Positions 24,489-37,484 are shown, numbered from the stretch's first letter. The stretch: 64,000 nt of DNA from Trema orientale (GCA_002914845.1 JXTC01000135.1:239205-303204), one strand, 5' to 3'. Made by a program: numbers and translations. Notes: generated by a model not told the origin, from the letters alone.

Positions 24489-27400
24489 ATGGGAAGTGCC
24501 AACGCAGACAAACTCAAGATTTGCATTGATAGAGGGGGCACTTTCACTGATGTTTATGCTGAAATCCCAGGTTACCCTGATGGTCGAGTTCTTAAACTTT
24601 TGTCAGTTGACCCAGCAAACTACGAGGATGCTCCAGTTGAGGGAATTAGGAGGATCCTTGAGGAATTCACTGGAGAGGAAATCCCTCGGACTTCAAAAAT
24701 ACCTACTGATAAGATAGAGTGGATAAGAATGGGGACAACAGTGGCAACAAATGCCCTTTTAGAAAGAAAAGGAGAAAGGATTGCTCTTTGTGTTACTCGC
24801 GGTTTCCGGGATTTACTCCAGATTGGTAACCAGGCTCGTCCCAACATATTTGATCTTACTGTATCAAAACCTTCAAATCTTTACGAGGAGGTTATTGAGG
24901 TTGATGAGAGAACTGAGCTTGTACAAGGTGAGGATAAGGATATAGACTCTTCTCCATCACTAATCAGAGGGATTTCGGGTGAGCTTGTCAAGGTTGTGAA
25001 GCCTCTTAAAGAAGAAGCTTTGAAGCTTTCACTAAAAGGGTTGTTAGATAAGGGGATTGACTGTTTGGCTGTGGTCTTGATGCACTCGTATACTTACCCG
25101 CAACATGAGTTAGCCGTGGAAAAATTAGCTATGAGTTTGGGCTTTAGACATGTTTCCTTATCTTCGGCTTTGACACCTATGGTTCGAGCTGTTCCCCGTG
25201 GTCTTACAGCTACCGTGGATGCATACTTGACCCCTGTTATTAAAGAATACCTATCAGGGTTCATATCCAAATTTGATGAAGGGCTGCAAAAGGTGAATGT
25301 TTTGTTTATGCAATCTGATGGAGGACTTGCGCCAGAAAGTCGATTTTCAGGACATAAAGCAGTTTTGTCTGGTCCTGCAGGTGGAGTTGTCGGTTACTCA
25401 CAGACTCTTTTTGGGCTTGAAACTGAGAAACCCCTTATTGGGTTTGACATGGGTGGTACATCTACAGATGTGAGTCGTTATGCTGGAAATTATGAACAAG
25501 TCTTGGAAACCCAGATTGCTGGGGCCATAATACAGGCACCTCAGCTCGACATAAATACTGTTGCTGCAGGTGGTGGATCAAAGTTGAAGTTTCAATTTGG
25601 AGCTTTTCGGGTTGGACCGGAATCTGTGGGTGCACATCCAGGTCCTGTATGTTACCGGAAAGGTGGGGAACTGGCAGTTACAGATGCAAACTTGATTCTT
25701 GGATTTGTCATACCGGATTATTTTCCATCCATCTTTGGCCCTAATGAGGATCAGCCCTTAGATATTAGAGCAACTAGAGAAGCATTTCAAAAGCTTGCTA
25801 CAGAAATAAATTCCTACAGAAATAGCCAAGATTCATCTGCAAAGGACATGACAGTGGAGGAGATTGCTCTTGGATTTGTAAACGTTGCAAATGAAACAAT
25901 GTGTCGTCCTATACGGCAACTAACTGAAATGAAGGGCCATGAGACAAGGAACCATGCTTTTGCATGCTTTGGAGGTGCAGGGCCTCAGCATGCTTGTGCC
26001 ATTGCTAGGTCTTTGGGCATGACAGAAGTACTCATTCACAGGTTTTGTGGGATCTTAAGTGCTTTTGGGATGGGATTAGCAGATGTTGTGGAAGAAGCAC
26101 AGGTGCCATATTCTGCTGTTTATGGTCAAGACACTGTGGTGGAGGCCTCTCGCAGGGAAGCAATTTTACTGAAGCAGGTTAAGCAGAAGCTAAACGAACA
26201 AGGGTTTGGAGATGAAAGCATTAAAACAGACACATATCTGAACTTGAGGTATGAAGGTACAGACACTTCAATTATGGTTAAGAAACAGAAGTCTGCAGAT
26301 GGATTTGGATATGACTTTGACATGGAATTCGTGAAGTTGTTCCAGCAGGAGTATGGATTTAAATTACAGCAGAGGAATATTCTGATATGTGATGTCAGAG
26401 TTCGTGGTGTAGGAATTACCAACATATTGAAGCCAAGGGCTTTACAACCTACATCTGATCCCCCTCAAGTTGAAGGCTCCTATAAGGTTTATTTTGGAAA
26501 TGACTGGCAAAATACACCACTGTTTAAGCTTGAGAAACTAAGTTATGGGCATGTTGTGCCTGGTCCTGCTATAATCATGAATGGAAACAGTACGGTTATA
26601 GTAGAACCCAACTGCAACGGTATCATAACCAAGTATGGTAATATTAAAATTGAGATAGAGCCCATTGCAAGCACCATAATAGTATCAGAAAAGACCGCAG
26701 ATGTCGTGCAGCTTTCAATATTCAATCATAGATTTATGGGTATAGCTGAACAGATGGGAAGGACCCTTCAAAGAACTTCTATATCCACAAACATAAAGGA
26801 AAGGCTAGATTTCTCTTGTGCTCTATTTGGACCCGATGGGGGACTAGTTGCAAATGCCCCTCATGTTCCTGTGCACTTGGGAGCCATGTCTAGTACAGTT
26901 CGCTGGCAGCTGAATTTCTGGGGTGACAATCTGAGTGAAGGAGATGTGTTGGTAACCAATCATCCTTGTGCTGGAGGTAGTCATCTCCCTGATATAACTG
27001 TTATTACTCCAGTTTTTGATAATGGAAAGCTGGTATTTTTTGTGGCAAGTAGAGGACATCATGCTGAGATTGGTGGTATTACTCCGGGAAGCATGCCGCC
27101 TTTTTCCAAGTCAATATGGGAGGAAGGTGCTGCCATAAAAGCGTTTAAGCTTGTAGAAAGTGGGATTTTTCAAGAAGAAGGTATTGCTAAACTTCTTAAG
27201 TTCCCTAGTTTTGGTGAATTGGCAAAGCATAGTCCAGGAACCCGCAGGCTTCAAGATAATTTATCAGATCTTCAAGCTCAAGTAGCTGCCAATCAGAGAG
27301 GAATTTTTCTCATCAAAGAGCTAATTCAGCAGTATGGTTTGGAGACTGTTCAGGCTTACATGACATATGTGCAGTTGAATGCAGAAGAAGCAGTGAGAGA

Positions 27401-28295
27401 AATGCTGAAGTCAGTTGCTGCTAAAGTTTCATCCCAATCAACTAGTTTTGGAGATGGCAATTCTGTGACAATTGAAGAAGAGGATTACATGGATGATGGG
27501 TCTGTTATTCATTTGAAGCTTACAATTGATTCTTATAAGGGTGAAGCAAATTTTGATTTTAGTGGAACCAGTCCAGAAGTGTATGGAAACTGGAATGCCC
27601 CAGAAGCAGTGACATCTGCGGCAGTCATATACTGTCTTCGCTGTTTGGTGAATGTTGATATCCCTCTCAATCAAGGTTGTTTGGCCCCTGTAAAAATTCA
27701 TATTCCACCAGGTTCATTTCTCTCTCCAAGTGATAAGGCTGCCGTAGTGGGAGGTAATGTCTTGACATCTCAGAGAATAACTGATGTTATACTTACTGCG
27801 TTTCAGGCCTGTGCTTGTTCACAGGGTTGTATGAATAATCTCACTTTTGGGGATGATAGTTTTGGTTACTATGAAACAATTGGAGGTGGTAGTGGGGCTG
27901 GGCCAACCTGGGATGGAACCAGTGGAATCCAGTGCCATATGACCAACACGAGAATGACTGATCCTGAGATTTTTGAGCAGAGATATCCGGTTTTGTTGCA
28001 TAAATTTGAGCTGAGAGAGAATAGTGGGGGGGCTGGAATTCATAAAGGGGGTGATGGGTTAGTTAGGGAGATAGAATTCAAGCGGCCTGTTGTTGTTAGC
28101 ATTCTTTCTGAGCGGCGTGTTCATGTGCCTAGAGGATTGAATGGAGGTAAAAATGGGGCTCACGGAGCTAACTACCTGATTACGAAGGATAAAAAAAGAG
28201 TTTACCTCGGGGGTAAGAACACAGTCGAGGTTCAGGCAGGAGAAATTCTTCAGATTTTAACTCCCGGCGGTGGTGGTTGGGGTTGCTCTTCTTGA
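24489..28295 (+). CDS. OXP1: 5-oxoprolinase (ATP-hydrolysing), tandem copy 1
   Basis: One uninterrupted frame of 1268 codons, the size usual for plant and animal 5-oxoprolinases. The enzyme cleaves 5-oxo-L-proline to L-glutamate using ATP, in the cytosol, as part of glutathione/gamma-glutamyl turnover. The N-terminus carries the nucleotide-binding [15 protein letters not shown] block of the HyuA-like half. [14 protein letters not shown] (about residue 320) is a second phosphate-binding-like loop. The HyuB-like half starts near residue 740 ([22 protein letters not shown]) and includes [12 protein letters not shown] (Ser 831), [17 protein letters not shown] and a GGGGWG C-terminus. The ATG at 24489 was chosen because the family start MGS/MGC aligns with copy 2; the frame is open 24 bases further but only from a non-ATG codon across the splice site. 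Key residues look intact, so this is the likely canonical copy. Confidence 0.96.
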   Translation: MGSANADKLKICIDRGGTFTDVYAEIPGYPDGRVLKLLSVDPANYEDAPVEGIRRILEEFTGEEIPRTSKIPTDKIEWIRMGTTVATNALLERKGERIALCVTRGFRDLLQIGNQARPNIFDLTVSKPSNLYEEVIEVDERTELVQGEDKDIDSSPSLIRGISGELVKVVKPLKEEALKLSLKGLLDKGIDCLAVVLMHSYTYPQHELAVEKLAMSLGFRHVSLSSALTPMVRAVPRGLTATVDAYLTPVIKEYLSGFISKFDEGLQKVNVLFMQSDGGLAPESRFSGHKAVLSGPAGGVVGYSQTLFGLETEKPLIGFDMGGTSTDVSRYAGNYEQVLETQIAGAIIQAPQLDINTVAAGGGSKLKFQFGAFRVGPESVGAHPGPVCYRKGGELAVTDANLILGFVIPDYFPSIFGPNEDQPLDIRATREAFQKLATEINSYRNSQDSSAKDMTVEEIALGFVNVANETMCRPIRQLTEMKGHETRNHAFACFGGAGPQHACAIARSLGMTEVLIHRFCGILSAFGMGLADVVEEAQVPYSAVYGQDTVVEASRREAILLKQVKQKLNEQGFGDESIKTDTYLNLRYEGTDTSIMVKKQKSADGFGYDFDMEFVKLFQQEYGFKLQQRNILICDVRVRGVGITNILKPRALQPTSDPPQVEGSYKVYFGNDWQNTPLFKLEKLSYGHVVPGPAIIMNGNSTVIVEPNCNGIITKYGNIKIEIEPIASTIIVSEKTADVVQLSIFNHRFMGIAEQMGRTLQRTSISTNIKERLDFSCALFGPDGGLVANAPHVPVHLGAMSSTVRWQLNFWGDNLSEGDVLVTNHPCAGGSHLPDITVITPVFDNGKLVFFVASRGHHAEIGGITPGSMPPFSKSIWEEGAAIKAFKLVESGIFQEEGIAKLLKFPSFGELAKHSPGTRRLQDNLSDLQAQVAANQRGIFLIKELIQQYGLETVQAYMTYVQLNAEEAVREMLKSVAAKVSSQSTSFGDGNSVTIEEEDYMDDGSVIHLKLTIDSYKGEANFDFSGTSPEVYGNWNAPEAVTSAAVIYCLRCLVNVDIPLNQGCLAPVKIHIPPGSFLSPSDKAAVVGGNVLTSQRITDVILTAFQACACSQGCMNNLTFGDDSFGYYETIGGGSGAGPTWDGTSGIQCHMTNTRMTDPEIFEQRYPVLLHKFELRENSGGAGIHKGGDGLVREIEFKRPVVVSILSERRVHVPRGLNGGKNGAHGANYLITKDKKRVYLGGKNTVEVQAGEILQILTPGGGGWGCSS

Positions 28296-28410
28296 TTGCT
28301 CACGCTGACAATCTGTTTCAGTATGAATCAGTTGTTTTTATGGAATCTGCTATTAATGTTGTTGATCTGCTTTATCGAACATATGCAATTGCAATCTCTA
28401 ATTCAACATG

Positions 28411-28416
28411 AATAAA
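28411..28416 (+). terminator. poly(A) signal AATAAA of oxoprolinase copy 1
   Basis: AATAAA lies about 115 bases after the stop codon, followed by another AATAAATT at 28419. Spacing and context suit a plant 3' end. Confidence 0.55.
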
Positions 28417-28419
28417 AGA

Positions 28420-29470
28420 ATAAATTAATTGCTATTTCTCTATTTGATGTTTGAATTCTTCTGTTGTGCCACATACCGTCCAGGTCACTTTTGAAGCGCT
28501 GTTTCAAGCTAATAGTGGGAGAGACTATTTGCTTTCAAGGCAGAACCATATAACAGCCTACCGCTCCTATTGATTCAAGCTCCTTTCAAGCTTGTACTCC
28601 TAAACGTTAATTTTCGTTAACAAAGAACAATTTCTTTGGGAAGTTTTTAAGTAATTAGATTGAAATTCAAGTAGTCATAAGATTGATTTTGTCTATTTTG
28701 TTTTTAAATCTTAAAGAATTTTTTTCTAGAGAAAAAAAAAAGTCTTTAACTTGCATACTGGTTTTCGTATGAAATTAAGGACAATTTTCTAAATACATGT
28801 TTGTACGAAGGATCTTCAGAGAATTAATGACATCTTTATTTTACCGTAATCACGATCAAAAATCAATGAGGGAGGAAATAAATGAGAGTGGAGGAAATAA
28901 ATGAGAATAAGATAGTGGAGAATGAGAATCATTATATGTGTTATGTAGTTTACTTAAAATTGATAGGGAAGATAATCAAAATCACTAAAACAAGTATTCA
29001 TGTGTTCACTCAATCTACGAGACGTAATCGGAATACTTTATATTTACTAAATTGCCATTTTAAAGGTATGCACGTTTCAAAGTAGATAATTTTAGTGGTA
29101 ACATTTTACTTAGGATTCTAATAATGAAAAAGAAAATGTAGTGTTTACAAATAATCACATTCCTTAATGCATTAGGAGGGGAGCAACATTTCCATTCTTT
29201 TCTCCAAAATTTTTTGTGATCCTATACAATTCTTCCATTCTAATATTTTGGTAAATACCTGAATTAGAATTGCTATCCCTATGCGATTCTCATTCCCTTT
29301 AATAAATATGCCATAAAACTAAAGCCTTAAAAGAGTATTTAAGACATTTCAAGCTATTTAGTTTGATTGAAAAGTGAGGAAAAGATACTTTTATCTAAAG
29401 GTATTTGTAGTAAAGTTTGGCCGGTTTTATCGCTCATTTAGTGCACCAAACTGCATGTGTGTTTTATAAA
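28420..29470. other. intergenic region, no gene seen
   Basis: AT-rich. Two GAGTGGAGGAAATAAATGAGA-like repeats lie near 28868-28904. At 29155-29300, CATTCC and ATTCTCATTCCC motifs look like worn Tourist-type MITE sequence. A 67-codon open frame at 28882 has no recognisable feature. Confidence 0.4.
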
Positions 29471-30172
29471 GGATAATTGATATTGTTGGTCCCTAAATTA
29501 TGAGAACAATCTCAGTTTGGTCCTCAAACTTGAAATTACGTCATTTTGGTCCTTAAACTATTAAAAAAGCATATATTTCATTTTATTTTTAATAGAATAA
29601 GCATATGAGACACATTTGTATTCTGTTATACTTATTTCATATCTAGAAGTATAATACAACACTATAAAAAGATCAGAATATAAATTGAAGTAATTTAAAA
29701 ATGATTAATTGAATAATATCAGTTGCACATTGAATAATAATGTGATGCAAAACTGTCCAAAATACGATATTTTGTTAAAATCACAAATATAGAATAAAAA
29801 ATGCAATTCATGTACTCGTTCTGATAAAAATCAAACCAAATGTATAATAAAAATGACTAAAATGAAATAATTTTAATAGTTTAAAGACCAAAGTAAGACT
29901 TTTTTTCTTAGTTCAGGAACTAATAGAGTAATATATACTTTTATCAATATGGCTGGTCCCATCCCTCATTAATTTTAATAGTTTAAAGACTAAAGTAAGA
30001 CTTTTTTTCTTAGTTCATAAACTAATAGAGTAATATATACTTTTATCAATATGGCTACCCATCCCTCATTAATTTTAATAGTTTAAAGACCAAAGTAAGA
30101 CTTTTTTTCTTAGTTCAGAAACTAATAGAGTAATATATACTTTTATCAATATGGCTGGTCCCATCCCTCATT
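29470..30172. repeat. inverted-repeat element whose right arm is tandemly triplicated
   Basis: Three copies of a unit of about 101 bp start at 29869, 29971 and 30071 (AATTTTAATAGTTTAAAGAC through CCCATCCCTCATT) with few differences; the second copy lacks a few bases after ATGGCT. The unit contains AGTTCAGGAACTAATAGAG. Its complement resembles the left arm at 29490-29575 (GGTCCCTAAATTATGAG, TTTGGTCCTTAAACTATTAA). So the right terminal repeat plus flanking sequence was amplified. Confidence 0.75.
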
Positions 30173-30815
30173 TAGTGCAGGAACTACGCATGTGGTCTAT
30201 GACTATTTTTATATCATGTGATTTGAAGTGATTAAGAGAAACCAAACTAAGCTGTACCTATATTTGTGGTGCAGTGTAATTTGATTTGCCCGGTTTCATC
30301 CTTCTTTTAGTGCATCAAATCACACATGTAGTTTACGGCCATTCTCAATCCATTTGATTGAAGTGACTAGGAGAAACCAAACCAAACTATATCTACATTT
30401 GAGGTGCAATGCGGTTCAGTTTCTGTATTTTGATTAACATTTTAGATTTGAGCTTAACAATTTAGATTTTAGGTTTCACAAATTTAACTTATTGAAATTT
30501 ACATTTCTTCACTTCTTTTTTATTTTCCCCCGAAAGGAACATTTCTTTTGAAATTATTTTATCTCTTAGGGAGAAAAAAAAAAACTATGTATTAGTTGTA
30601 AAAGTACGTATAATGAAATCGAAAGTAGATAAAATAATTTGAACGATCAAAATAAAAAGTTCAAATAATAACAAAAAAATTCCTTAAAATTGTCATATAA
30701 AGCATGTTATTGCGATGTGGTTTGGACACCTAACATTTTTCTCCAAACCGCACGCCAAAGTGCATAACTGTGGTTTGGAGATTTTATAAATCTCACCAAA
30801 GCATATGAAGTAAAA

Positions 30816-31345
30816 GGGTTAATGGCACAAATGGTTCGTGAAGTATCTAATTTGTGGTAATTTGATCCTCAAAATTTTAATTATGGCAATTAAATCCTTG
30901 AATTTTTTTTTTTCTGATTTGAATCAATTTGGCATGTCGATTATTTAAATTGTAACATACTGTTAAATTTCTGACAGAAAATATACATGAGGAGTACACA
31001 GTAGCATCTGAAAAAAAAAATTTAATAAAAGATAAACTACACAAAAGGAAAGAGGTATTATTTGCAGTTTTTAGAGTTCTTGGAGCTATAAATTTGAAGA
31101 GAAATTTTCTGTAATTGTTCATTTTTATGCTCAAAATTTCTAAATTATATTTCAAATAGTATATTTTCAGATTCTACAATGTATTTCTCACATGTGTTTC
31201 TCGTCATAAATTTAACAGCAAATCATAATTACTAAATTGTTTCAAATGGAAAAATTCAAGAGTTTTATTGCTACAATTAAAACTTCAAGCCCCAGAATGC
31301 CACTACTTGGTTGGATACTTCAGAGACTATTTTTGCCATTAACCC
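30816..31345. mobile_element. Mutator-type MITE, 530 bp
   Basis: Inverted ends begin GGGTTAATGGCA(C/A)AAAT and stay similar for about 80 bp (GTGAAGTATC / CTGAAGTATCC; TTTTAATTATGGCAAT / TTTTAATTGTAGCAAT). Flanks are GAAGTAAAA (30807-30815) and AAAGTAAAA (31346-31354), a 9-bp target duplication with one difference, as expected for Mutator-like elements. No coding capacity. Confidence 0.85.
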
Positions 31346-31354
31346 AAAGTAAAA

Positions 31355-32635
31355 TAACTACACAGGTGGTGCCATGCAGTTTCACCAGTTTTTGAAGTGT
31401 GTCAGTTTTTTAGTACTATATTTTTTTTTTTCAATAATTCTTTTGAAAACTAGAAGAGTTACTTTTTGGATTTATAAAGGAGAACCATGGATCTAAAGTG
31501 GTATTTAGCCACAATAGAGTGCGGTTTCTTTTTTTTGTGTTATCCGAAATTTTTTTACTTTAGATGGGAAAGAAAAGTGAAAATGAGACCCAAATGACAG
31601 GGCTGCTAGTGCTAGTGCTAGCTACAATGACGCAGAGAAAGCGAAAGAAATCAAAAAAAGGAGAAAACAGTGAAAGAAAGCACAAGAGTATTGAGTGCAT
31701 GACCATGGATGGATGAGGAATGGAAAAGTAAAGGAAAGGCAGGCCCAGAAGAAAGGAAGGAAGGAAGGAAAGGCAGTAGTGTTAGGCGGAGACAGACAAA
31801 ACTGAGTAAGACTAGAAGAGTAACGGAGGATAGGCATAGGGCAATATGTTATTTACTTACGTGCTTGGAAGATTGCAAGGCCTCTGGAGATTACGGTAAC
31901 ACTGTCAATACTAAGAAATCAATCTCAATTCTTTTTTTATTTTTATTTTTATTTTAATTTATTTTTTCATATGAGGGTGGGTGGTTAGCCTTAGCCCTTA
32001 GCTCACATGGTTGTCAATGTGATACAGTGCTCTAGAAGAAGGAGCTTCTAGTCCTCTCTCTCTCTCTCTCTGTGTAAAAGCATGGGTCCCATCTGAATTA
32101 TCTCAATCATTGCTTCAATTTTATATTAATTTAATTCATTACTTGTTGTAATGGCTCACTCCCTTATCACCATGATTCATGCACTATGCATTCCTTTCAT
32201 TTCACTCTTCTTCAGCTTCAGGTACTCTCTCTCTCTCTCTCTCTCTCACATTCAAATTATTGCTTCTATTCAATGCTTTTCTGCTCTGTTCTTAGCTACC
32301 TTATCCTTATTACCATTCCTAAACACTTTTTCACGTTCACTTCCTGACTTGGGACTTCGTTTAGTTTTGTTTTGTTTAGTTTGGTCTAGTTCAGCATTTT
32401 TTTTTTTTAATTAATTGATCTGGGCAATTTGTATATGGTCACTGTTCATTAAGCTGCTATACACACAAGATTAGTTGTCCCAAGTTTGTGATCAACGATG
32501 GTAGGAAAGCGTCAAAACCTGGATGTCAATGAGAAATGATTCGAGCTTAGCCAAAACTTTTCAATAAAGGGAAAGAATTTTGTGATACTAAGCATTAGTT
32601 GGCTATTGCTAATATTGCTCATAACTGCATTGCAG
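31355..32635 (+). promoter_or_regulatory. OXP1: upstream region and probable 5'UTR intron of oxoprolinase copy 2
   Basis: GGAAGGAAGGAAGGAA repeats lie near 31757 and CT microsatellites at 32055-32073 and 32222-32248. A donor candidate follows TTCAGCTTCAG at about 32222 (GTACTCTCTC). The acceptor ATTGCAG ends at 32635; CAGTGCAG ending at 32678 is an alternative directly before the ATG. The leader has no obvious similarity to that of copy 1 except this donor/CT arrangement. No other gene is seen here. Confidence 0.45.
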
Positions 32636-32680
32636 ATATTTGGATCAAGATAATCTCATTCGTGAACTCTCAGTGCAGAA

Positions 32681-35600
32681 ATGGGATGTGACGATGTGGA
32701 CAAACTCAGATTTTGCATTGATAGAGGGGGAACTTTCACTGATGTTTATGCTGAAATCCCAGGTCACCCTGATGGTCGAGTTCTTAAACTTCTGTCTGTT
32801 GACCCAGCAAACTACGAGGATGCTCCAGTTGAGGGAATTAGGAGGATTCTTGAAGAATTTACTGGAGAAGAGATCCCACGGACTTCGAAAATACCTACTG
32901 ATAAGATAGAGTGGATAAGAATGGGTACAACAGTGGCAACAAATGCACTTTTAGAGAGAAAAGGAGAAAGGATTGCTCTCTGTGTTACTCGCGGTTTCCG
33001 GGATTTGCTCCAGATTGGTAACCAGGCTCGTCCCAACATATTTGATCTCACTGTATCGAAACCATCAAATCTTTATGAGGAGGTTATTGAGGTTGATGAG
33101 AGAATTGAACTTGCACACGATCAGGAAGAGGATATTGACTCAGCCGTGTCACTGATCAGAGGGGTTTCGGGTGAGCTTGTCAAGATTGTGAAGCCTATTA
33201 AAGAAGAAGCTTTGAAGCTTTCACTAAAAGGTTTGTTGGATAAGGGGATTAGCTGCTTGGCCGTTGTATTGATGCACTCGTACACTTACCCGCAACATGA
33301 ACTGGTCGTGGAAAAATTAGCTGTGAGTTTGGGCTTTAGACATGTTTCCATATCTTCAGCTTTGACACCCATGATTCAAGCTGTACCCCGTGGTCTTACG
33401 GCTACTGTGGATGCGTACTTGACTCCTGTTATGAAAGAATATCTATCGGGGTTCATATCCAAATTTGATGAAGGGTTGCAAAAGGTGAATGTTTTGTTTA
33501 TGCAATCTGATGGAGGACTTGCGCCAGAAAGTCGATTTTCAGGGCATAAAGCAGTTTTGTCAGGTCCTGCTGGTGGAGTTGTTGGTTACTCACAAACTCT
33601 GTTTGGGCTTGAAACAGATAAACCCCTTATTGGGTTTGACATGGGTGGTACTTCTACAGATGTGAGTCGTTATGCTGGAAATTATGAACAAGTCTTGGAA
33701 ACCAAGATTGGTTGCGCCATAATACAGGCACCTCAGCTTGACATAAATACTGTTGCTGCAGGTGGTGGATCAAAGTTGAAATTTCAATTTGGAGCTTTTC
33801 GCACAGGACCAGAATCTGTGGGTGCTCATCCAGGTCCGGTATGTTATAGGAAAGGGGGCGAATTGGCAGTTACAGATGCAAACTTGATTCTTGGATTTGT
33901 TATACCTGATTATTTTCCATCCATCTTTGGTCCCAATGAGGATCAGCCCTTAGATATCACGGCGACAAGAGAAGCATTTCAAGAGCTTGCTACAGAAATA
34001 AATTCCTACAGAAAGAGCCAGGATTCATCTGCAAAGGACATGACAGTGGAGGAGATTGCTCTAGGATTTGTAAACGTTGCAAATGAAACAATGTGCCGTC
34101 CTATACGACAATTAACTGAAATGAAGGGCCATGAAACAAGGAACCATGCTCTTGCATGCTTTGGAGGTGCTGGCCCTCAGCATGCCTGTGCCATTGCTAG
34201 GTCTTTGGGCATGACAGAAGTACTCATTCATAGGTTTTGTGGGATCTTAAGTGCTTTTGGGATGGGATTGGCAGATGTTGTGGAAGAAGCGCAGTTGCCA
34301 TACTCTGCTGTTTATAGTCAAGACACTGTGGTGGAGGCATCTCGCAGAGAGGCAATTTTACTGGAGCAGGTTAAGCAGAAACTACAAGAACAAGGGTTTG
34401 GAGAGGAAAACATTAAAACAGAGACATATCTGAACTTGAGGTACGAAGGCACAGACACTTCAATTATGGTAAAGAAACAGAAGTCTGCAGATGAAATTGG
34501 ATATGACTTTGATGTGGAATTCGTGAAGCTGTTCCAGCATGAATATGGATTTAAATTACAGAATCGCAATATTCTAATATGCGATGTCAGAGTTCGTGGT
34601 GTAGGAATAACTAATATATTGAAGCCAAGGGCTTTACCACCTGCATCTGATCCGCCTGAAGCTGAGGGATGCTTCAAGGTTTATTTTCGAAATGAGTGGC
34701 AAGATACACCGCTATTCAAGCTTGAGAAACTAAGTTACGGGCATCTTGTGCCTGGGCCTGCTATAATTATGAATGGAAATAGTACTGTTATAGTAGAACC
34801 CAACTGCAAAGCTATCATAACCAGGTACGGAAATATCAAAATTGAGATAGAGCCTATTGAAAGCACCATGAAAGTACTAGAAAAGATTGCAGATGTTGTG
34901 CAGCTTTCAATATTCAATCATAGATTTATGGGTATAGCTGAACAGATGGGAAGGACTCTTCAAAGAACTTCTATATCTACTAACATAAAGGAGCGGCTAG
35001 ATTTCTCTTGTGCTCTATTTGGACCGGACGGGGGACTAGTTGCAAATGCCCCTCATATTCCAGCACACTTAGGATCTATGTCCAACACAGTTCGTTGGCA
35101 GCTGAACTACTGGGGTGATAATCTGAATGAAGGAGATGTTCTGGTAACCAATCATCCTTGTGCCGGAGGCCTTCATCTCCCTGATATAACTGTTGTCACT
35201 CCCATTTTTTATAATGGAAAGCTGGTATTCTTTGTCGCTAGTAGAGGGCATCATGCCGAGATTGGTGGTATTACTCCTGGAAGCATGCCCCCCTTTTCCA
35301 AGTCGATATGGGAGGAAGGGCCTGCAATAAAAGCGTTTAAGCTTGTAGAAAATGGGATTTTTCAAGAAGAAGGTGTTTCTAAACTTCTTCAGTTCCCCAG
35401 CTGTGGTGAACTAGCAAAGCAGATCCCAGGAACCCGCAGGCTTCAAGATAATTTATCGGACCTTCGAGCTCAAGTAGCTGCAAATCAGAGAGGAATTTTT
35501 CTCATCAAAGAGCTCATTCAGCAGTATGGTGAGACTGTTCAGGCTTACATGACATATGTACAGTTGAATGCAGAAGAAGCAGTAAGAGAGATGCTGAAGT

Positions 35601-36484
35601 CAGTTTCTGCTAACATTTCACCCCAATCAACTAGTTTTGGAGATGGCAATTTTGTGACAGTTGAAGAAGAGGATTACATGGATGATGGCTCTGTTATTCA
35701 TTTGAAGCTGACAATTGATTCTTGTAAAGGGGAAGCAATTTTTGATTTTAGCGGAACCAGTCCGGAAGTTTATGGAAACTGGAATGCCCCAGAATCAGTG
35801 ACATCTGCTGCAGTCATATACTGTCTTCGTTCTATGGTAGATGTTGACATTCCTCTTAATCAAGGTTGTTTGGCTCCTGTGAAAATTCACATTCCACCAG
35901 GTTCATTCCTCTCTCCAAGTGATAAGGCTGCTGTTGTGGGAGGTAATGTCATGACGTCTCAGAGAATAACTGATGTTATACTTACTGCATTTCAGGCCTG
36001 TGCTTGTTCACAGGGTTGTATGAATAATCTCACTTTTGGGGATGATACTTTTGGTTACTATGAAACAATTGGAGGTGGTTGTGGGGCAGGGCCAACCTGG
36101 GATGGAACAAGTGGAATTCAGAGCCATATGACCAACACAAGAATGACTGATCCCGAGATCTTTGAGCAGAGATATCCAGTTTTGTTGCATAAATTTGAAC
36201 TGAGAGAGAATAGTGGGGGAGCCGGAATTCATAAAGGGGGTGATGGGCTAGTTAGGGAGATAGAATTCAAGCAGCCTGTTGTTGTTAGCATTCTTTCAGA
36301 GAGGCGTGCTCATGCGCCAAGAGGGTTGAATGGAGGTAAAAAAGGAGCTCGTGGAGCTAACTACCTGATTACAAAGGATAAACGAGTAGTCTACCTTGGG
36401 GGTAAGAACACAGTTGAGGTGCAGGCAGGGGAAATTCTTCAGATTTTAACTCCCGGTGGTGGTGGGTGGGGTTGCCCTGCTTGA
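32681..36484 (+). CDS. OXP1: 5-oxoprolinase (ATP-hydrolysing), tandem copy 2
   Basis: Uninterrupted frame of 1267 codons, by eye well above 90% identical in protein to copy 1, on the same strand with starts 8192 bases apart. All domain blocks are retained: [46 protein letters not shown] and GGGGWG. Several changes fall in strongly conserved HyuB-half positions. [12 protein letters not shown] has become GGLHLPD (Leu 831), the nearby PVFDNGKLV has become [19 protein letters not shown] has become [10 protein letters not shown], and one Leu of the [11 protein letters not shown] block is deleted (near 35531). Same reaction expected (5-oxoproline plus ATP to glutamate), but altered activity is possible. 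The intact frame argues that it is under selection or recently duplicated. The start codon directly matches copy 1 (MG-start). Confidence 0.95.
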   Translation: MGCDDVDKLRFCIDRGGTFTDVYAEIPGHPDGRVLKLLSVDPANYEDAPVEGIRRILEEFTGEEIPRTSKIPTDKIEWIRMGTTVATNALLERKGERIALCVTRGFRDLLQIGNQARPNIFDLTVSKPSNLYEEVIEVDERIELAHDQEEDIDSAVSLIRGVSGELVKIVKPIKEEALKLSLKGLLDKGISCLAVVLMHSYTYPQHELVVEKLAVSLGFRHVSISSALTPMIQAVPRGLTATVDAYLTPVMKEYLSGFISKFDEGLQKVNVLFMQSDGGLAPESRFSGHKAVLSGPAGGVVGYSQTLFGLETDKPLIGFDMGGTSTDVSRYAGNYEQVLETKIGCAIIQAPQLDINTVAAGGGSKLKFQFGAFRTGPESVGAHPGPVCYRKGGELAVTDANLILGFVIPDYFPSIFGPNEDQPLDITATREAFQELATEINSYRKSQDSSAKDMTVEEIALGFVNVANETMCRPIRQLTEMKGHETRNHALACFGGAGPQHACAIARSLGMTEVLIHRFCGILSAFGMGLADVVEEAQLPYSAVYSQDTVVEASRREAILLEQVKQKLQEQGFGEENIKTETYLNLRYEGTDTSIMVKKQKSADEIGYDFDVEFVKLFQHEYGFKLQNRNILICDVRVRGVGITNILKPRALPPASDPPEAEGCFKVYFRNEWQDTPLFKLEKLSYGHLVPGPAIIMNGNSTVIVEPNCKAIITRYGNIKIEIEPIESTMKVLEKIADVVQLSIFNHRFMGIAEQMGRTLQRTSISTNIKERLDFSCALFGPDGGLVANAPHIPAHLGSMSNTVRWQLNYWGDNLNEGDVLVTNHPCAGGLHLPDITVVTPIFYNGKLVFFVASRGHHAEIGGITPGSMPPFSKSIWEEGPAIKAFKLVENGIFQEEGVSKLLQFPSCGELAKQIPGTRRLQDNLSDLRAQVAANQRGIFLIKELIQQYGETVQAYMTYVQLNAEEAVREMLKSVSANISPQSTSFGDGNFVTVEEEDYMDDGSVIHLKLTIDSCKGEAIFDFSGTSPEVYGNWNAPESVTSAAVIYCLRSMVDVDIPLNQGCLAPVKIHIPPGSFLSPSDKAAVVGGNVMTSQRITDVILTAFQACACSQGCMNNLTFGDDTFGYYETIGGGCGAGPTWDGTSGIQSHMTNTRMTDPEIFEQRYPVLLHKFELRENSGGAGIHKGGDGLVREIEFKQPVVVSILSERRAHAPRGLNGGKKGARGANYLITKDKRVVYLGGKNTVEVQAGEILQILTPGGGGWGCPA

Positions 36485-36612
36485 TTGCTCACCCTGATAA
36501 TCTGTTTCATTATGAATTAGATGTTTTCTGGAATCTGCTATCAATGATATTGGTCTATCTATTGATATCTGGATTCTTCTAGTGTTTCACGTCTTTTATC
36601 TTTGTGCCATGG

Positions 36613-36618
36613 AATAAA
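36613..36618 (+). terminator. poly(A) signal AATAAA of oxoprolinase copy 2
   Basis: AATAAA about 130 bases past the stop codon, a distance similar to that in copy 1. Confidence 0.5.
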
Positions 36619-36752
36619 TCCATTATCACGAACATTACACATGGTTAGTTGCCAAAAACAGGTTTTTCATATGGTTAGTCATTGTATGATGTTGTAAGTG
36701 ATTGTATAGGCTTTAGTGGTGAACTGAAAGGGACAGAGTGACTGCTAGCGCG

Positions 36753-36756
<4 letters not shown>

Positions 36757-36787
<31 letters not shown>
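36757..36787. repeat. CT microsatellite
   Basis: A nearly pure CT run after CTAGCGCGCTCTCC. The sequence from here to about 37380 has no recognisable gene. Confidence 0.9.
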
Positions 36788-36789
<2 letters not shown>

Positions 36790-37484
36790 CTATACTGTTT
36801 ATCATATTGTATTGGATATTTAAGCTATTTGTATATTATACAAAGATCCTAGACCACTGTTGCGAAGCTCTTAGTGTTCGTTTTCATCTAAATTTTTGTC
36901 ATCACGAATCAAACATATTGGTAGAACTAAAATTATTTGAAAACGTGGCGTTGGTCGTGCTTCATGAATCAATACAATGTGTTGTCGTCACAAATCCCAT
37001 CGTCTTAATTTAGCCGCCTTCATTTGTTGCTTTGTTATGTCCTACCAGTTAGTTTATACAAGTGTACACATAGTTGAAAGGAGCTTCTAGATTTTTTAAG
37101 CGTGAAGTATCAGAATAATAAGGTGTTATGTTATATGTGAATGTGATGAAGATACATACGTTGTTCTGGGGTAAGTCCCTAAATGGTAGTAAAATTGAAT
37201 TAAATATGTGATTGATTTTACTAATTAAATCAGATTAAAACAGGGAAAAAAACATAGCTATACTAGAGGTATTTTAGGAGTTAGCAAGTAGAGTATTTAC
37301 CCTATATCCTGAATACATTTAAAGGTTTCTAGATGAAGGATTGAGTTATGCAAAATAGAAGAGTTTGATTATTGTTTACATGCAGAAACACCAAGCTCAA
37401 AACCAGGTGGTATTTTGGTATTGATCCATAGTTTCTAGCTGAAACCAGCCAACTGTCAGAAGCCTATTTAATCCTAAGAGAATT

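Noticed and set aside
24322-24717. 131-codon frame overlapping the oxoprolinase start
   Set aside because: It is a different phase of the oxoprolinase coding region and its 5'UTR intron; a matching shadow exists in copy 2 at 32640.
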